DNA from: Chloroflexota bacterium
GTDB taxonomy: Bacteria; Chloroflexota; Dehalococcoidia; SHYB01
Assembly: GCA_016875535.1 (NCBI GenBank)
Contig: VGPF01000005.1
Location: 1 to 64,000, forward strand
DNA length: 64,000 nt
Reading direction: 5' to 3'
A program made the position numbers and the translations under genes. Shown piece by piece: positions 7,320-15,874 of the stretch (positions are counted from its first letter, which is position 1; every line of letters starts with the position of its first letter). Under the pieces are notes generated by a model. That model saw nothing but the letters and a program-made list of their open reading frames with translations. It had not been told where the DNA came from and did no database searches.

Positions 7320-7958
7320 ATGGCAGCGCCAAGGATCGCCATTATTGATTATGGGGCGGGCAACCTTCGCAGCGTCGCCAAGGCGTTTGAGGCGGTAGGC
7401 TTCCCCGGCAAAGTGACCACGGACCCGGCAGAGGCGCTGAAGGCGGACGCTGTTGTGCTGCCCGGAGTGGGCGCCGCCGGGGATACGATGACGAGCCTTG
7501 GCGCGCGGGGGATGATTCCCGCCATTAAGGAGACCATCGCCAAGGGGAAGCCGTTCTTCGGCGTGTGCCTGGGCCTGCAGCTGCTCTTCGATAGCTCGGA
7601 AGAGGGGAGCACAGAGTGCCTGGGCGTCCTGCACGGCAGGGTGCGGCACTTCCCCAAGTCAGTGAAGGCGCCGCATATGGGGTGGAACCAGGTGCGGGTG
7701 AAGGGGTCGCAGGCGCTCTTTGAGGGCGTGCCGAACGATTCGAACTTCTATTTCGTCCACAGCTATTACGCGGAGCTGGCGGAGAAGAAGCATGTCATCG
7801 GAGAGACGGATTACGGGGTGACGTTCTGCAGCGTCTACGCCAAGGGCAACCTGGTGGCGACGCAGTTTCACCCGGAGAAGAGCGGCGGCCCTGGGGTGCG
7901 GCTCTACCGGAACTTCGTCACGAACATCGTGGGGGCGAAGGGAAGAGGCAGGGCCTAG
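7320..7958 (+). CDS. hisH: Imidazole glycerol phosphate synthase, glutaminase subunit
   Basis: HisH hydrolyses glutamine and channels ammonia to HisF, which closes the imidazole ring in histidine synthesis. The 212-residue class I glutamine amidotransferase shows IAIIDYGAGNLRSVAKAF at the start, the nucleophile elbow GVCLGLQLLF (catalytic Cys about 81), PHMGWNQV (about 119-126), the FVHSYY block, and QFHPEKSG near the end (His-Glu of the triad). ATG at 7320 follows the hydrolase stop closely. hisA and hisF are downstream on the same strand, but hisB, hisD and hisG are not in the window. Confidence 0.96.
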   Translation: MAAPRIAIIDYGAGNLRSVAKAFEAVGFPGKVTTDPAEALKADAVVLPGVGAAGDTMTSLGARGMIPAIKETIAKGKPFFGVCLGLQLLFDSSEEGSTECLGVLHGRVRHFPKSVKAPHMGWNQVRVKGSQALFEGVPNDSNFYFVHSYYAELAEKKHVIGETDYGVTFCSVYAKGNLVATQFHPEKSGGPGVRLYRNFVTNIVGAKGRGRA

Positions 7959-8059
7959 GAGCAAGCAACAAGGGCCACGATGAGCTGCATCCAACCGCCC
8001 TTCGCCAAGGCCGGAAGTCCGCAACCAAGAGATGCCATCTGTGCCAGAGCGCCGAAAGC

Positions 8060-9376
8060 ATGTTTGACGTTATCCCCGCAATAGATATCCGCGATGGGAA
8101 GGCTGTCCGCCTCTTCCAAGGAGACTTTGCCAAGGAGACGGTCTTTTCCGAGGACCCGGTGAGCGTCGCGCGTGGGTGGGAGGAGGCAGGGGCGCCGCGC
8201 ATCCACGTGGTGGACCTAGACGGCGCAAAGAGCGGCCAGCCGGCGCATACGCGCCTCATCCGGGAGATCGTGCGCGGCGTGGGGCGGCCCGTCCAGGTGG
8301 GCGGGGGACTGCGCACCATCGAAGCGATGCGGGAACTCCTCGAGATCGGCGTGGCGCGCACCATCCTGGGGACGGCAGCGGCGGAGGACCCATCGCTGGT
8401 GAAGGAGGCGGTGGCGGCCTTCGGCGACGCGGTGGTGGTGGGCGTGGATGCGAAGGACGGCATCGTGGCGACCCACGGGTGGCGGCAGGCGCAACGGCTG
8501 ACGGCAGTAAATCTTATCAAGTCCATGGACTGGCTTGGGGTGAAGCGCTTTGTCTATACGGATATCGCCAGGGACGGCGCGCTGACGGGGCCGAACTTCA
8601 AGGCGTTGGAAGAGATCCTCAGCATCACCAAGGCAAAGATCGTCGCGTCCGGGGGCGTTTCGTCCATCCACCAGCTGAAGCAGCTCGCTGAGATCGGGGC
8701 TGAGGGGGCCATCGTGGGGCGGGCGGTCTACACGGGCGAGGTGGACCTGCGCGCGGCGGTGCAGGCGATGGGAGAAGGGCACCATGGACATGGGAAGCGC
8801 CATTCGCACAAGTTCAAGCCGGAACGGATGGCAATCCTGACGGCTCCCGAGCGAAAGAGCTCGCTGGACCCGGAGCGCGTCCTTTCCCTGCTACCGCTGC
8901 ACGAGCGGCAGACGATGGCGGACGTGGGCTGCGGGCCAGGGTATTTCACCATCCCCCTAGCCAGACGGCTAGTGAAGGGGAAGGTCTACGCCTTCGACGT
9001 GCAGGAGGCGATGCTGGAGGCGGCGCGGAAGAGCGTAGCGGCCGCAGGGGTGAAAAACGTCGAGGTGGCGCGGACGGAGGAGACGGAGCTTCCCGTGCCT
9101 TCGGAAAGCCTGGACGGGGCCTTCTTGGCCTTCATCCTGCACGAGGTGGAGGGCTCGCTGACGGACTATATGGCGATGCTGAAGCGAAAGGTGACGCCCG
9201 GCGGCTGGGTGGCCATCCTGGACTGGAAGAAGGAATCGATGGAGGATGGGCCGCCGCTTCATGAGCGGCTGACGGAGGCCGAGGTGCGCGCCCTGGGCGA
9301 GGCGGGCGGCCTGGGGTTCGCGCGAGAGGTCGCGGTGAACGCGAAGCAGTACCTCGTGCTCTTCACGAGGGCGTGA
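8060..9376 (+). CDS. hisA: HisA isomerase fused to a class I SAM-dependent methyltransferase
   Basis: Residues about 1-240 are HisA (ProFAR isomerase): FDVIPAIDIRDGKAVRLFQGD with the catalytic Asp (about 9), VGGGLRTIEAM, and VYTDIARDGALTGPN carrying the second catalytic Asp. The (beta-alpha)8 barrel ends near GRAVYTGEVDLRAAVQA. Without a stop codon the frame continues through a His/Lys-rich linker (GEGHHGHGKRHSHKFKPERM) into a methyltransferase (about 265-438) with motif I MADVGCGPGYFTIPLA and the acidic loop VYAFDVQEAML. HisA alone is about 240 residues, so the 438-residue product is a clear two-domain fusion. An in-frame ATG at the linker (about 8768) could allow separate translation of the second domain. 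The methyl acceptor is unknown. The stop overlaps the next gene in TGATG. Confidence 0.88.
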   Translation: MFDVIPAIDIRDGKAVRLFQGDFAKETVFSEDPVSVARGWEEAGAPRIHVVDLDGAKSGQPAHTRLIREIVRGVGRPVQVGGGLRTIEAMRELLEIGVARTILGTAAAEDPSLVKEAVAAFGDAVVVGVDAKDGIVATHGWRQAQRLTAVNLIKSMDWLGVKRFVYTDIARDGALTGPNFKALEEILSITKAKIVASGGVSSIHQLKQLAEIGAEGAIVGRAVYTGEVDLRAAVQAMGEGHHGHGKRHSHKFKPERMAILTAPERKSSLDPERVLSLLPLHERQTMADVGCGPGYFTIPLARRLVKGKVYAFDVQEAMLEAARKSVAAAGVKNVEVARTEETELPVPSESLDGAFLAFILHEVEGSLTDYMAMLKRKVTPGGWVAILDWKKESMEDGPPLHERLTEAEVRALGEAGGLGFAREVAVNAKQYLVLFTRA

Positions 9377-10641
9377 TGGAGACGGAGACGCGACTGGCGC
9401 GGAAGCTGGGATTGCGGGAGGCGGTCTTCATCGGGCTTGGCTCGATGATCGGCGCGGGGATCTTCACGGCGCTCAACCCGGCAGCGGAGGCGGCAGGGGA
9501 GGGCCTGCTCATGGGACTTGGACTGGCGGGGATCGTGGCATTCTGCAATGCCAGCTCATCGGCGCAACTGGCGCGGCTGTATCCGAAATCGGGCGGCACG
9601 TATGTCTACGCCACCAGGCAGATCAACAGCTTCTCCGGGTGGATCGCCGGGTGGGCGTTCATCGTGGGGAAGCTGGCGAGCTGCGCCGCGGCAGCGCTGA
9701 CGTTCGGGTATTACGTCCGGCAGGACCAGGCGCACCTCCTGGCGATGCTGACGGTGATCGCGCTGACGGCCATCACGTACCACAGCATCACGAAGACGGC
9801 GCTGGCAACGACAGTGATGGTGCTCATCGTGCTCGGGGCGCTGGGGGCCGTAGTCGTCACGGCGCTGGCGGGAGAGCGCCGGGCGGAGCTTGGGCCGCTG
9901 ACGACGGAGCACGGCTGGTACGGCGTCTTGCAATCGGGAGGCATCCTCTTCTTCGCCTTCGCGGGCTATGCGCGCATAGGGACGCTGGGCGAAGAGGTGC
10001 GCGAGCCGAAGCGCTCCATCCCCCTGGCGATCATGATCGCATTCGGCATCACGTTCGCGGTCTACTTTGCCATCGCGATCAGCGGGCTGCTGGTGATCGG
10101 CGCGGAGGGGCTGGCGGCAACGAACGCTCCCCTGGTGGAGGTGGTGAAGGAGGCCGGGGGCTCAGGGGTCGCGCCGCTGGTCCGCATCGGCGCGGCGGTG
10201 GCGGCGCTGGGCGTACTGCTTTCGCTCATCGCGGGCATCAGCCGGACGACGTTCTCGATGGCCTCCGATGGGCGATTGCCGGGCAGGCTGGCGGCGGTCC
10301 ATCCCCGGCACAAGGTGCCGCATGTCGCGGCCCTGGCGATCGGGGCGATCTTGCTGGTAGTGGTCAGCTTCGCCGACCTGCGCGGGGCGATCGGCTTCAG
10401 CGCGTTCACGGTGCTGTTGTACTACGCCATCACGAACGCCTCCGCCTTTACCCTGGAGCGGGAGCGGCGATTCTATCCAAGAGCCTTCCCGATCCTCGGC
10501 TTCATCGGGTGCGTTGTGCTGGCCTTCACCTTGCCGACGCAATCGCTCATCGTGGGAGGCGGCGTCATGATCGCCGGGGCGCTCGTCTACGCCCTCCAAC
10601 GGCGCACACCGGCGAATCAGGCCGGGAACGTGCATAATTAG
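9376..10641 (+). CDS. APC-superfamily amino acid permease
   Basis: The 421-residue integral membrane protein has about 12 hydrophobic segments. The first carries the APC signature LREAVFIGLGSMIGAGIFTALNPAAEAAG, with the unwound-helix GxG(I/A)G motif typical of substrate binding. Further blocks are FCNASSSAQLARLYPKSGGTYVY and GILFFAFAGYARIGTLGEEVREPKRSIPLAI, both usual for LAT/CAT-like permeases. It begins in a TGATG overlap with the HisA fusion and ends 9 bases before hisF, so it lies inside the histidine run. A role in histidine or other amino acid transport is only suggested by this position. Confidence 0.88.
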   Translation: METETRLARKLGLREAVFIGLGSMIGAGIFTALNPAAEAAGEGLLMGLGLAGIVAFCNASSSAQLARLYPKSGGTYVYATRQINSFSGWIAGWAFIVGKLASCAAAALTFGYYVRQDQAHLLAMLTVIALTAITYHSITKTALATTVMVLIVLGALGAVVVTALAGERRAELGPLTTEHGWYGVLQSGGILFFAFAGYARIGTLGEEVREPKRSIPLAIMIAFGITFAVYFAIAISGLLVIGAEGLAATNAPLVEVVKEAGGSGVAPLVRIGAAVAALGVLLSLIAGISRTTFSMASDGRLPGRLAAVHPRHKVPHVAALAIGAILLVVVSFADLRGAIGFSAFTVLLYYAITNASAFTLERERRFYPRAFPILGFIGCVVLAFTLPTQSLIVGGGVMIAGALVYALQRRTPANQAGNVHN

Positions 10642-10650
10642 GGCCGGACT

Positions 10651-11517
10651 ATGCTTACGAAACGCATCATCCCCTGTTTAGACGTTGACCGCGGGCGCGT
10701 GGTGAAGGGCGTCAGCTTTGTGAACCTGCGCGACGCGGGAGACCCTGCGGACCTGGCGGAGTTCTACAACCGCGAAGGGGCGGACGAGCTGGTCTTCCTG
10801 GATATCACGGCCAGCTCCGATAACCGGGAGACGATGGTGGATGTGGTGAAGCGCGTCTCCGAGAAGGTCTTTATCCCGCTGACCGTGGGCGGCGGGATAC
10901 GGAGCGTGGAGGATATGCGGCGGATGCTGGAGTCCGGGGCGGACAAGGTCTCCGTCAACTCGGCGGCGGTGCAGCGGCCGGGGCTCATCAGCGAAGGGGC
11001 GAAGCGCTTCGGGAACCAGTGCATCGTGCTGGCGATAGATGCGAAGCGCATTGACCGAAAGCATCCCTCGGGCGTGAAGGGCGCGCCCGCGATCGGGCCG
11101 CAGTCCAAGTGGGAGGTCTACACACACGGGGGGCGGAAGCCGACGGGAATAGACGCGGTGCGATGGGCGAAGCTGGGAACGGAGCTTGGGGCAGGAGAAA
11201 TCCTGTTGACGAGCATGGACGCCGACGGGCAGAAGACGGGCTACGACCTGGAGCTGACGCGGGCCGTTTCAGAGGCGGTGAATGTGCCGGTCATCGCGAG
11301 CGGCGGCGGGGGCGAGCTGGCGCACTTCTACGACGGGCTAACGACCGGCAAGGCCGACGCGGCCCTGGCGGCGAGCGTCTTCCACTACGGGACGTTCCGC
11401 ATCAGCGAGGTGAAGCGGTACCTGGCGAAGCGGGGCGTGCCGGTGCGGATGACGGCAACGGAGCCGCCGAGGGGCAAGAGCGCCACAGCGGCCACGGCAC
11501 GGAAGGCGCAGGCTTAA
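10651..11517 (+). CDS. hisF: Imidazole glycerol phosphate synthase, cyclase subunit
   Basis: HisF uses PRFAR and ammonia from HisH to form imidazole glycerol phosphate and AICAR. The 288-residue barrel contains the catalytic Asp in [19 protein letters not shown] (about 5-23) and the second catalytic Asp in [10 protein letters not shown] (about 126-135), plus phosphate-binding [11 protein letters not shown] and [15 protein letters not shown]. It is longer than the usual 250-255 residues because of an Ala/Lys/Arg-rich C-terminal tail (from about 268). Its stop shares TTAA with the convergent DUF35 gene. Confidence 0.96.
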   Translation: MLTKRIIPCLDVDRGRVVKGVSFVNLRDAGDPADLAEFYNREGADELVFLDITASSDNRETMVDVVKRVSEKVFIPLTVGGGIRSVEDMRRMLESGADKVSVNSAAVQRPGLISEGAKRFGNQCIVLAIDAKRIDRKHPSGVKGAPAIGPQSKWEVYTHGGRKPTGIDAVRWAKLGTELGAGEILLTSMDADGQKTGYDLELTRAVSEAVNVPVIASGGGGELAHFYDGLTTGKADAALAASVFHYGTFRISEVKRYLAKRGVPVRMTATEPPRGKSATAATARKAQA

Positions 11518-11936
11518 CGCTTCCCGGCCGGGCGGAACTTCGGCACGGTCACCTCATCAGAGAGCTTCACGTAGGTGACTTCCACGGGCAAGCCGATCTT
11601 GATCTCGCTGTTCTTGCATTCGATCAAGTTCGTCTCCACTAGCGGGCCTTCCTCCAGCTTCACAACGGTGAGGTTATAGGGGACCTCCTTCGCGAAGGCA
11701 GGGTGGTAGACGTAGTGCATGAGTGCGAAGTTGTAGACCTCGCCTCTGCCGCTGGCCTGCTGCCAGACGAGGTTCGGCGAGAGGCAGTCGTCACAGTAGG
11801 TTCGCACGGGGTGATGCCAAGCGCCGCAGTTCTTACAGCGCTGCATCATGAGCCTGCCCTGCTTTGCGCCATCGAAGAAGGGCGCGGAGGAGGCATCGGG
11901 AACGGGGATGGGTCTCTGTTCTTGTTGGGTGGTCAT
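11514..11936 (-). CDS. DUF35 OB-fold/zinc-ribbon acyl-CoA-associated protein
   Basis: A 140-residue protein with an N-terminal rubredoxin-like zinc ribbon (Cys 34, 37, 48 and 51 in [18 protein letters not shown]) followed by an OB-fold ([25 protein letters not shown]...). DUF35 proteins pair with thiolase-like enzymes and bind acyl-CoA; the best known example is ChsH2, whose DUF35 domain partners the Ltp2 aldolase in steroid side-chain degradation. Here it lies 44 bases downstream of a thiolase-like gene on the same strand, which is the typical arrangement. Its stop overlaps the hisF stop. Confidence 0.88.
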   Translation of the reverse strand: MTTQQEQRPIPVPDASSAPFFDGAKQGRLMMQRCKNCGAWHHPVRTYCDDCLSPNLVWQQASGRGEVYNFALMHYVYHPAFAKEVPYNLTVVKLEEGPLVETNLIECKNSEIKIGLPVEVTYVKLSDEVTVPKFRPAGKR

Positions 11937-11980
11937 TTTTTCACCTGGGCGACCATGCGGGGGCGCCCCTCCATCTTTGG

Positions 11981-13168
11981 TTAGTTGGCGTGGGGGCTGA
12001 GGACAAGGGTGGAATGGTGCTGCATCCAGCCGCCGTTGCCGGTGATGAGGACGACGTTGTGGTCCTTGACCTGGCGATCGCCGCCCTGGCCTCTGGCCTG
12101 GATGACGCCTTCCGAGAGGGGGGTGTGGCCGCGCATGTAGTAGCCGGAGAGCTCACCGCCGCCGGTGTTGGTGGGCAACCGGCCCCCCGGGCCCAGGCTT
12201 CCATCGGCAACGAAGGGGCCGCCCTCGCCTTTGCCGCAGAAGCCGTAGTCTTCCAGGGTGATGAGGACAGTGATGGTGTAGCAATCGTAGATCTGGGCGA
12301 CATCCACATCTTCCACGGTGATGCCTGCCATGCGGAAGGCGGTCTCCTTGGAGCGGGCGCCTGGGGATTCGATGAAATCGCCGGGCATGGCGCGGGTGTT
12401 ATCGCCACGGTGAGCCTGGCCCATGCCCCAGATGTAGGCCGGCGGCTGGCGCAGGGCGCGGGCGCGATCGGCGGTGGTGACGATAACGGCGACGCCGCCG
12501 TTGGAGACGAGGCAGCAATCGAGAAGGTGGAGGGGCTCGACGATGAATCGGGAGGCCTGGTGATCAGCGATGGTGATGGGCGATCGCATCTGGGCGAGGG
12601 GGTTCTTCACAGCCCACTGACGCTGGGAGACGGCGATAGCGCCGAGCTGTCGGCTGGTGGTGCCGTAGAGGTGGGCGTGGCGTTGCATGGCGAGGGCGTA
12701 CCAGGTGTTGGCGCCGAAGAAGCCGTTGTGGAGCTTGAGGCCGAGCATACCGGGAGGCATGGGACGCCTGCCGCCGCCGAAGGAGGCGCCAGCCGAGACC
12801 TTGGGGTCGCGCAGGGGGGCATCGGCGAAGACGCAGGCGACGTAGTTGGCCATGCCGTTGGCGACGGCGAGGGCGGCGTACTGAACCATGCTGGAGGCGG
12901 TGGAGCCCATGCCATCCATGTAGGAGAAGAGGCGCAGGTTACGCAGGCCCATCTGATTCTGGATGAAGACGCTAGAGTAGTCGTTGGAGCCGCCGGTGGA
13001 GTTGCCCATATAGACGAGGAGGCCATCGAGCTCGTCCTTTGGGAGACCGGCGTCCTTGAGGGCCATGTCTATGGACTCAATGGCGAACTGGGTAGCAGTC
13101 CTGCCGTAGACCTTGCCCATCTCCGTGATGCCAAGGCCGCAGATAGCGGTTTTGCCTTTGACGGTCAT
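11981..13168 (-). CDS. Thiolase-like protein (SCP-x/Ltp2 type) lacking the nucleophilic Cys
   Basis: The 395-residue protein has thiolase-superfamily architecture: AICGLGITEMGKVYGRTATQF at the N-terminus, then YMDGMGSTASSMVQ (about 83-96) where thiolases normally carry the acyl-accepting Cys in a CASG context; here Gly/Ser/Thr replace it. The C-terminal half has DVAQIYDCYTITVLITLEDYGFC and GGELSGYYMRGHTPLSEGVIQARGQG. Loss of the Cys with a DUF35 partner downstream is the pattern of Ltp2-like retro-aldolases rather than ketoacyl-CoA thiolases. The ATG at 13168 has an AGGAGGT ribosome site 8 bases before it. Substrate (steroid-like, branched acyl-CoA or other) is unknown. Confidence 0.82.
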   Translation of the reverse strand: MTVKGKTAICGLGITEMGKVYGRTATQFAIESIDMALKDAGLPKDELDGLLVYMGNSTGGSNDYSSVFIQNQMGLRNLRLFSYMDGMGSTASSMVQYAALAVANGMANYVACVFADAPLRDPKVSAGASFGGGRRPMPPGMLGLKLHNGFFGANTWYALAMQRHAHLYGTTSRQLGAIAVSQRQWAVKNPLAQMRSPITIADHQASRFIVEPLHLLDCCLVSNGGVAVIVTTADRARALRQPPAYIWGMGQAHRGDNTRAMPGDFIESPGARSKETAFRMAGITVEDVDVAQIYDCYTITVLITLEDYGFCGKGEGGPFVADGSLGPGGRLPTNTGGGELSGYYMRGHTPLSEGVIQARGQGGDRQVKDHNVVLITGNGGWMQHHSTLVLSPHAN

Positions 13169-13274
13169 GAAAGGACCTCCTAGGGATACGCGGGCTGGAA
13201 GCCGCGTCGAAAGTAGCACGCGCCCCGGGGAGTGTCAAGAATGAGCGGGGCGCGAAGTGCGGACAGTGTCACGC

Positions 13275-13593
13275 GGCATATCTGCTGGAAGAGACAGAGC
13301 TGCTGGAGCCCCGGCTCCTCTACTACGAACTTAGCAACGCCGCACAGAAAAAGGTCCTCAGAAAGCTTGGAGGCCTAGGGGAAGTCCTTGACGGCTTACG
13401 GCTCATCCGACAACTCAATATCAGGTGGATAGCACCTGACCGCACGGAATCACTTGCTTCACTTGCTCTCAAGCTCAACATCAGCGCGTATGACGCAAGT
13501 TACATCCAGGTGGCGCTGGCAATGGATGCAGAGCTGGTCACTTTTGATGAGCGGCTTGCCGCCGTCTACCGTGCTCTGAAGCGCTCCGGCTAA
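13275..13593 (+). pseudogene. 5'-truncated VapC-type PIN-domain toxin remnant
   Basis: The plus-strand frame ending at TAA 13591-13593 encodes about 100 residues matching the C-terminal two thirds of a VapC ribonuclease: LLEPRLLYYELSNAAQKK, then NISAYDASYIQVALAMDAEL and VTFDERLAAVYRALKRSG. The conserved AYDASYIQVA and VTFDERL blocks carry the later acidic residues of the PIN site. The N-terminal strand with the first catalytic Asp is missing. No ATG, GTG or TTG start precedes the conserved part in this frame, and no VapB antitoxin gene is adjacent. It is probably a decayed toxin-antitoxin locus. Its stop shares CTAA with the convergent gene that ends at 13590. Confidence 0.72.
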
Positions 13594-14072
13594 TATTCCC
13601 CGAACTTGAGGAAGGTATCCGGGGTAAGGATACGCACTTTGAACTCAGCGCCGACCTCCGGAGCGACGAGGAGGAGGGGCTTGGACCAGGTGAGAAAGTA
13701 GTCGCGGCCCTGGATGGAGTGGACGTGGAGGAGGAGCCAATCGGCCGCGCGCAGGGGCTGGGCGGCGCCGCGATCCCTGGCAAGCTCGAGGGCCAGCGAA
13801 AAGTAGTCGAGAAAGGCGTCTTCCCCAGGAATCAGGCTGCCATTGGGAGTCAGCAGGCGCTGGAAGTCCGTCGTTTCAAGGGCGGGCCAGGCGCACAGGG
13901 CCTGGGTTAAGGGATCACGGGGAGACGCGGCATCGAATCGCTCTGAAAGAACACCTTCCACGTGCCGCTGGTTGACCGCCGCAGCGAGTCGCTCCAACGT
14001 TACCCGCTTGCGCGGCTCCTGGAGCGCCTGAGCAAGCGCAGTCGCATCCAGCGTCACCCGGACCAAGTCCAC
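13590..14072 (-). CDS. Hypothetical protein, possibly PIN-like
   Basis: A 160-residue cytosolic protein starting at GTG 14072, two bases after the stop of the LLM oxidoreductase, so the pair is almost certainly co-transcribed. I do not recognise the family. The order of an early Asp in VRVTLDATALAQALQEP, a helical middle, and RAADWLLLHVHSIQGRDYFLTWSK followed by VRILTPDTFLKFGEY resembles a diverged PIN-like nuclease (late Asp plus DYxLTW), but this is by eye and weak. The neighbouring VapC remnant on the other strand may be coincidence. Confidence 0.6.
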   Translation of the reverse strand: MDLVRVTLDATALAQALQEPRKRVTLERLAAAVNQRHVEGVLSERFDAASPRDPLTQALCAWPALETTDFQRLLTPNGSLIPGEDAFLDYFSLALELARDRGAAQPLRAADWLLLHVHSIQGRDYFLTWSKPLLLVAPEVGAEFKVRILTPDTFLKFGEY

Positions 14073-14074
14073 GA

Positions 14075-15013
14075 TCAGGCCTTCCTCAGAGCAGGGACAA
14101 GGCTCCCGGCGATGAGGTCCATGGTCTGAATATAGCCCTCCACCCCTGGGCCCAACGCCCGGGGACTAAGGCAGAGATGGCCGACGCCGAGACGCTTGAA
14201 GGTGGTGTAATCGGCGGTGACCTGGGTGAGATCGCCAGCGATAGGACGAGCGCGCTCAGCCTGGGAGAGGGGCTTGTCCGTGATCTGCACCTGGGAGCGC
14301 AGGGAGATTGCCATTTCGCTCACGGGACGCCCCGTCTCCTTGCAGATGGCTTTGAAGAGGGCGATGTCCTGCTCAAGCTCGGCGGGGGTGCGATCTATGA
14401 AGTGGATGCCATCGCCCAGGATGGCGGCCCTGCGCATGGCGAGCCTGGTATTGCCGCCGATCCATAAGGGGATACGGCGCTGAACGGGCTTGGGCTGAAC
14501 GCCCATGCCCGAGAGCCGATAGTAGTCGCCGGTGACGTTCGGATCGTCCTTGGACCAGACTTCGCGGAAGTAGCGGAGCTGTTCATCCGTCACCTTGCCG
14601 CGCGCGGCGAAGTCGGCGTCGAGGGCTTCGAACTCCTCCGGGATCCAACCGACGCCTGCGCCAAGGATGACGCGGCCGTTGGAGAGTTCGTCTATCGTGG
14701 CGAGGAGCTTGGCCGTGACCATAGGATGGCGATAGGGAAGGATGAGGACGCTGGTACCGATCTTGATGCGCTTGGTGCGAGCGGCGATAGCGGCCATGAG
14801 GGCGAGGGGATCGAGGATGGGCGTGTCTGCCTGAAGGTAGTGCGGCATGCCACGGGAATAGGGATAGGCGAGCTTCGGCTTTCTGGGCAGAGTCAGGTGG
14901 TCGCCGAACCAGAGGCTATCGAAGCCGAGGCGTTCGGCGGCATCGGCAATGGCGAACATCGCATCGCGGGTAGCCAGTGGGCCGATGTTGGGAAGGGCGA
15001 TGCCGATTTCCAA
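14075..15013 (-). CDS. LLM-class flavin/F420-dependent oxidoreductase
   Basis: The 312-residue protein has the luciferase-like monooxygenase barrel: MEIGIALPNIGPLATRDAMFAIADAAERLGFDSLWFGDHL at the N-terminus, KRIKIGTSVLILPYRHPMVTAKLLATIDELSNGRVILGAGVGW (about 80-122), and PLWIGGNTRLAMRRAAILGDG (about 185-205). These match the F420-dependent subgroup, which performs hydride transfer on a range of substrates in actinobacteria and Chloroflexota. The start is TTG at 15013 with AGGAGG 8 bases upstream. It heads a two-gene unit with the hypothetical protein that follows. Cofactor choice (FMN or F420) and substrate are not resolvable. Confidence 0.85.
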   Translation of the reverse strand: MEIGIALPNIGPLATRDAMFAIADAAERLGFDSLWFGDHLTLPRKPKLAYPYSRGMPHYLQADTPILDPLALMAAIAARTKRIKIGTSVLILPYRHPMVTAKLLATIDELSNGRVILGAGVGWIPEEFEALDADFAARGKVTDEQLRYFREVWSKDDPNVTGDYYRLSGMGVQPKPVQRRIPLWIGGNTRLAMRRAAILGDGIHFIDRTPAELEQDIALFKAICKETGRPVSEMAISLRSQVQITDKPLSQAERARPIAGDLTQVTADYTTFKRLGVGHLCLSPRALGPGVEGYIQTMDLIAGSLVPALRKA

Positions 15014-15090
15014 TGACCACCTCCTGAGAAAATCGCACAGGCAAGTCTACCGGGGGCGCGAAGAGGAGACAAGAGAAGGCGCTGCTTGGG

Positions 15091-15786
15091 TCAAAAAGAA
15101 ATTTCCATAGGGAGGCGCATCGCGTCGCACTCTGGAGACCTCGGCAGGGCTCGGGCGGCCCCTTGGAAGATGCGACGCGCAGACCAAAGGCAGGCGAGGG
15201 CGTCGAGGATATCGTCAGGGAGGAGGCCAGGGTAATGAAGGGGCGCTTTCGCTGCAAAAGGGCCAAGATATCGGGCGAGAAGGGCGCGCCTCCGGCGCTC
15301 TCCGGAAGGGGTCCGCTTCGAGGAGACAAGGGGCACCCCGGCGTTCATCGCCACGAAGGCAAGCTCGGGGTGGCACTCGCGGATGGCGCAGGCGGGTCGG
15401 CTCAAAAGCACCGCTTCGACCTCGCGAATCTTGGGCATCAGAAAGAAGGCCTGTTTGGAGAGGCCCAGGCCGGACAACCGCCTACTCAACGCGTTGGCCT
15501 TGGCATAGTCGCCAAGGGCAACGACTTCGCGAAGAGGCGGGCTGAAGATGGAGGAGCGGCGAGGGCCGAGGAGCTTCCTGGCCTCGGCATCGCAGGCACG
15601 GCGAGGGGCGGAGACGGAGGGGAGGCCGATAGGCATATCCACCGCGATGACGGCGGGGCGATAGGAAGAGGAGACGATGGCGGCGAAGGCGGGATGGAGT
15701 TCCAGGCGAAGAGCGCCTGAGCGTGTGTTCAAGAGGGCGGCGACCCAGCCGGCCTTGCAGCCGTCCACACCAGCGAGCCAGGGCAT
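15091..15786 (-). CDS. DUF429 family protein (predicted RNase H-like fold)
   Basis: The 231-residue protein begins MPWLAGVDGCKAGWVAAL, the family signature with an acidic residue in the first strand, and continues with VIAVDMPIGLPS (about 47-58), CDAEARKLLGPRRSSIFSPPLREV (about 65-88) and IRECHPELAFVAMNAG (about 135-150). The C-terminus has DDILDALACLWSARR. Members of DUF429 are predicted nuclease-like proteins of the RNase H superfamily but lack a demonstrated reaction. It is transcribed divergently from the acyl-CoA dehydrogenase and stands alone. Confidence 0.85.
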   Translation of the reverse strand: MPWLAGVDGCKAGWVAALLNTRSGALRLELHPAFAAIVSSSYRPAVIAVDMPIGLPSVSAPRRACDAEARKLLGPRRSSIFSPPLREVVALGDYAKANALSRRLSGLGLSKQAFFLMPKIREVEAVLLSRPACAIRECHPELAFVAMNAGVPLVSSKRTPSGERRRRALLARYLGPFAAKAPLHYPGLLPDDILDALACLWSARRIFQGAARALPRSPECDAMRLPMEISF

Positions 15787-15815
15787 GTGCCGCCTCCACG
15801 ACGCACGGGATGCAC

Positions 15816-15845
15816 TTGTCAGCGGGAAAATAGCATAGCTATACT
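15816..15845 (+). promoter_or_regulatory. Promoter of the acyl-CoA dehydrogenase-rhomboid unit
   Basis: TTGTCA (15816-15821), an 18-base spacer and TATACT (15840-15845) lie about 30 bases before the GTG start at 15875, with CCAGGAG as the ribosome site in between. Confidence 0.65.
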
Positions 15846-15874
15846 CGCGGTGCATCCCTCCAGGAGCTACCGCC

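Noticed and set aside
11864-13183. A 439-codon frame antisense to the thiolase-like gene
   Set aside because: Gly/Ala/Val-rich shadow of a gene with strong ribosome site and domain match.
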